From CALVUJ01 sp045119835 (lineage in GTDB: Bacteria > Bacillota_I > Bacilli_A > RFN20 > DUOF01): 64,000 nucleotides of DNA. The DNA lies in NCBI GenBank assembly GCA_045119835.1, contig JBGVED010000041.1:36973-100972 (forward strand), given 5' to 3'. Shown here piece after piece: positions 61,529 through 64,000 of this stretch; within the stretch, counting starts at the first letter, position 1, and the number at the start of each line of letters is the position of its first letter. A program made the translations under genes and the position numbers. The notes below the pieces were generated by a model. That model saw nothing but the letters and a program-made list of their open reading frames with translations, was not told the DNA's origin and ran no database searches.

Positions 61529-62848
61529 TTAAACATTTTCTTTTATCAATTCTTTATTGTAATACTCTTTTCTAAGTTCTCCTTTATAGTGATAATAACC
61601 AGAACAGTCATCTTCTGCTTCTCTTAAATGTTCCATGACATCATTTTTAAATATGATGCTTGAGTACTTTCTTTCAACTTTATAAACAATCAAACAATAT
61701 AAACAGATGCATACTAAATTTATTGCAAGTAAAACTTTATATACATTTAAAGAATTACTAAAGCTTGCTACAAGCAATACAACGTAAGAAATTACTCTAC
61801 CAATGTTTAAAAAGACTTCAGCGAGTATATTGTGTTCAAGTGCATATTTTAATTTTCTTGTAACTCTTATTATTCCCATTCTTTTTTGAGAATTCAAATT
61901 ATCTGGAACTATCATTGACATTGTATAAAGGACATTAAACAATACTATTGTTGGCTTATTTATATCTAAAAAGATTCCTCCAACTCCTATTAAAACTAAA
62001 ATCATACATCCAAAAACAATTCTAGATTTGCTTGAATCATATTTTTTCATGAACAAGAAAGTAATAAGTATAGACACTATCGCCATAATTGAAGATAAAG
62101 ATCCTAAACTTACATTGCTAGAGAAAGTTAAAACAATCATAATTGTAATAATAGTGGATGTACTTTGTCTTAAACCATTGAAAAATATCATTAAATAACA
62201 TTCTAGGAACGCTTTACTTTGATTAGTGTTTTTTATATCCTTGATCAACCCTTTAAAATCCAACTTATCTCCTTCTTCCTTTCTACTTACAAGCAAGAAG
62301 GTTGTAGCAAACAATAATAAACAAACAATAAACGCATATATAGCTGTTTTTACAAATGACCCTGAATCTATGATAGATCCTAAAACTAAAGGAGCAACTA
62401 TACTTATAATGTATCCCCAGATATTATATATTCCATAAAACTTTTGAATGCTTTTAGAACTAATAGCTTCATTCATCATTACATTGTAACTAGACCAATA
62501 TATTCCTGAGGATAATCCATAAAATAAAGCTAGAGGAATTATATAATTAACAATATTTTCTTTAAGCAGTGCTATTAATATCAAAAATATACATTTTATT
62601 AGTATTCCGCACCTGTAAAAAACAACTTTGTTTCCTTTATGTAAAAAATAACTAAACAAAGAATAAAACACTCCAAGTGCTATATAATTAACAATGTAAT
62701 ACAAAGCAACATTAAACATATTACCATTAGATATTTTTAATAGATACGCTACTAAAAAAGTAGAAACAAATAAATCTATTATCTTTAAAAGACAGTTACA
62801 AATTATATATCCTGCAGCTTCTTTTGTTATTTTTCCATCTTTTCCCAT
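61529..62848 (-). CDS. MFS-type transporter
   Basis: 439 residues with 11-12 hydrophobic segments. A charged loop between the two halves (REEGDKLDFKGLIKDIKNT-like region near residue 200), the conserved-type YGLSSGIYWSSYNVMM in segment 4, and a long hydrophilic C-terminal tail (last 45 residues) ending in KELIKENV. No substrate motif is recognised. GAGGTAG precedes the ATG. It lies 4 bases after the S66 carboxypeptidase gene, so the two may work on the same small peptide or toxin; that is inference. Confidence 0.7.
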   Translation of the reverse strand: MGKDGKITKEAAGYIICNCLLKIIDLFVSTFLVAYLLKISNGNMFNVALYYIVNYIALGVFYSLFSYFLHKGNKVVFYRCGILIKCIFLILIALLKENIVNYIIPLALFYGLSSGIYWSSYNVMMNEAISSKSIQKFYGIYNIWGYIISIVAPLVLGSIIDSGSFVKTAIYAFIVCLLLFATTFLLVSRKEEGDKLDFKGLIKDIKNTNQSKAFLECYLMIFFNGLRQSTSTIITIMIVLTFSSNVSLGSLSSIMAIVSILITFLFMKKYDSSKSRIVFGCMILVLIGVGGIFLDINKPTIVLFNVLYTMSMIVPDNLNSQKRMGIIRVTRKLKYALEHNILAEVFLNIGRVISYVVLLVASFSNSLNVYKVLLAINLVCICLYCLIVYKVERKYSSIIFKNDVMEHLREAEDDCSGYYHYKGELRKEYYNKELIKENV

Positions 62849-62852
62849 ATAA

Positions 62853-63875
62853 CTACCTCAATTCTGTGATTATTTTACATTTACCATCCTTATAATTAAA
62901 AGTTGTGATACTTCCATTTATTAATGTAATCATTGGACTTACATGTCCTATATCTGCATCATAAATAATAGGAATATTTAATTTTCCCAAAACTTTTTTA
63001 ATTGTCTCATGATAAGAAATGTTCATCCATTCTGTATTGTAAAACATTGGTCTACCAAAAACGATTCCTTTGCAATATTTGAAATAACCTGCATTTTTTA
63101 ATTGATTTAAACTCGAAGCAAATTTTTCCGGGTCACTAGAAAACGTTTCTAAATACCATACGATACCATCTTCTTTATATTTGTGTAAAAAACTTCTAAC
63201 TTTATCATACTTTGTCCCAACCAAACAATTGATTACATCTTGACATCCACCAATTAATCTACCGCTTATTTCTAATTCTTTTTCTCCTTTTAGGGATTTC
63301 CATTCAACTTCATTTTCATATTCTGGAAGTATAAAGATGTCTTCTTCATTTTTTATTTTTCCGTATTTTGCATAACTATGTTGAATCATGTTGTTTCCTT
63401 TTAAAAGTTCTAAATTGTTAATTGCAGATTCTGTTAAATTATAATAACCAAATTCACTTAATCCATTTCCATAAACACTTGCAACATCACATAATGTTGT
63501 TAATAAAAATGTAATATGCGTTGTATCACTATAACCTTGCACCCAACGTGCATTACTATTTTTTATTTCTTTATAGTTGATATAAGGAAGAGTCTCATAT
63601 TGATAAGTTCCTCCTGAGACATTTAAAACCATTTTGCTGTTTTCATCTAAGTATGCCTCATTAAATTTTTTTCCTCTAACTTTAGCACTTGCACTTCTGT
63701 ACAATCTCTGTTTCAAGCAATGTTCTTGCATCTCAACTTGAAATCCTTCTTTTTCAAGATTAGAAATAGCTTTTAAATATCTTTCTTTTCGTTCTATATC
63801 CTTTTTACTAACACCACTTGAAAGAGCTGTTAAAACTATTTTATCGCCTTTTTTTAAAAACTCTGGATACTTCAT
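62853..63875 (-). CDS. S66 family serine carboxypeptidase (LdcA/MccF-like)
   Basis: 340 residues. The nucleophile elbow GYSDTT (114-119, Ser116) follows the oxyanion-type LNVSGGTYQYE region, and the catalytic Glu and His are found in VWYLETF and DIGHVSP. The family includes LD-carboxypeptidases that recycle peptidoglycan peptides, and MccF, which destroys microcin C; the present sequence could be either. There is no signal peptide. GGGTGA precedes the ATG, which overlaps the methyltransferase stop by 4 bases. Confidence 0.82.
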   Translation of the reverse strand: MKYPEFLKKGDKIVLTALSSGVSKKDIERKERYLKAISNLEKEGFQVEMQEHCLKQRLYRSASAKVRGKKFNEAYLDENSKMVLNVSGGTYQYETLPYINYKEIKNSNARWVQGYSDTTHITFLLTTLCDVASVYGNGLSEFGYYNLTESAINNLELLKGNNMIQHSYAKYGKIKNEEDIFILPEYENEVEWKSLKGEKELEISGRLIGGCQDVINCLVGTKYDKVRSFLHKYKEDGIVWYLETFSSDPEKFASSLNQLKNAGYFKYCKGIVFGRPMFYNTEWMNISYHETIKKVLGKLNIPIIYDADIGHVSPMITLINGSITTFNYKDGKCKIITELR

Positions 63876-64000
63876 CTTTTTTCACCCTTCATAAATCCTT
63901 TTTGTTTTAGACTTGCTTCATAAGCAATAATAGTAGTTGCAATAGCAACGTTTAAAGAATCACATTGTCCCAACATTGGTATCATAATCATTTCATAATC
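63872..64000 (-). CDS. SpoU/TrmH family RNA methyltransferase, C-terminal fragment
   Basis: Frame open from the right edge, stop TGA at 63874-63872. The 42 visible residues contain IPMLGQCDSLNVAIATTIIAYE, which is the third SPOUT motif that forms the knot and the dimer interface. The enzyme methylates ribose in rRNA or tRNA; the subgroup cannot be told from this part. Its stop overlaps the S66 start (ATGA), so both are probably on one transcript. Confidence 0.8.
   Translation of the reverse strand, partial: DYEMIMIPMLGQCDSLNVAIATTIIAYEASLKQKGFMKGEKR

Noticed and set aside
1..64000. Reassignment of TGA to tryptophan as in Mycoplasma
   Set aside because: TGA ends genes at 16319 and 63872, and conserved Trp residues in valS, trpS and others are encoded by TGG.
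1..64000. CRISPR arrays, insertion sequences, integrases or prophage genes
   Set aside because: No regularly spaced repeats, transposase or integrase motifs, or phage structural genes were found on either strand.

Overview
The window is strongly A+T-rich, uses TGA as an ordinary stop (the 304-residue gene ending at 16319 and the partial methyltransferase ending at 63872 both stop at TGA) and encodes Trp with TGG. Shine-Dalgarno sites of the AGGAGG type precede most genes. Together with a valS T-box, an L20 leader before infC, the dnaB-dnaI pair, CdaA, PrkC/PrpC, RecX, YhaM and an ECF riboflavin-type S component, this points to a low-GC Bacillota of the Bacilli, probably an uncultured host-associated lineage near the Mollicutes/RF39/Erysipelotrichia. 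That placement is inference. Most genes lie on the minus strand, in compact operons with overlapping starts and stops. No transposase, integrase, phage structural gene or CRISPR array is visible, so this looks like ordinary chromosomal backbone.

Layout. 1-1604: end of a DegV gene, a small membrane protein, peptide deformylase and two arginine tRNAs. 1616-8037: M20 peptidase, trpS with an elaborate leader, a GLUG-type lipoprotein and valS with a T-box. 8106-20223: a FAD/Rieske oxidoreductase on the plus strand, then a long minus-strand run (argS, an ABC-F ATPase, a PAP2 phosphatase, yhaM, recX, five small unrecognised genes, a degenerate GGDEF-EAL protein and a YitT protein). 20406-21335: two small plus-strand genes. 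21387-25538: the conserved rlmN-prpC-prkC-rsgA-rpe operon. 25619-32562: two unknown genes, then a run transcribed ribU-like, YgjP-like, RNA methyltransferase, kinase/ParB-like fusion, priA, and a metal-tailed DUF1904-like gene. 32682-39900: pullulanase, branching enzyme, glycogen phosphorylase and an M42 peptidase, i.e. alpha-glucan breakdown.

39971-49000: zinc ribbon, a plus-strand membrane protein, cdaA with a CvpA-like gene, the trhP1-trhP2 tRNA hydroxylation pair, the infC-rpmI-rplT operon under an L20 leader, and an Ig-like surface protein. 48128-51366: pfkA, pyruvate kinase and a ROK sugar kinase (lower glycolysis). 51454-64000: replication and repair (dnaB-dnaI, mutM, polA, dnaE), an MFS protein, an S66 carboxypeptidase and the end of a SpoU-type methyltransferase.

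Most notable observations: (1) the trpS leader encodes an 11-codon peptide with tandem Trp codons, followed by competing hairpins and an intrinsic terminator, which suggests ribosome-mediated attenuation where a T-box would be expected; (2) a P-loop cytidylate-kinase-like domain is fused to a ParB/sulfiredoxin-like domain; (3) a GGDEF-EAL protein that has lost both signature motifs sits next to a sigma-like small HTH gene and four small envelope genes of unknown role.
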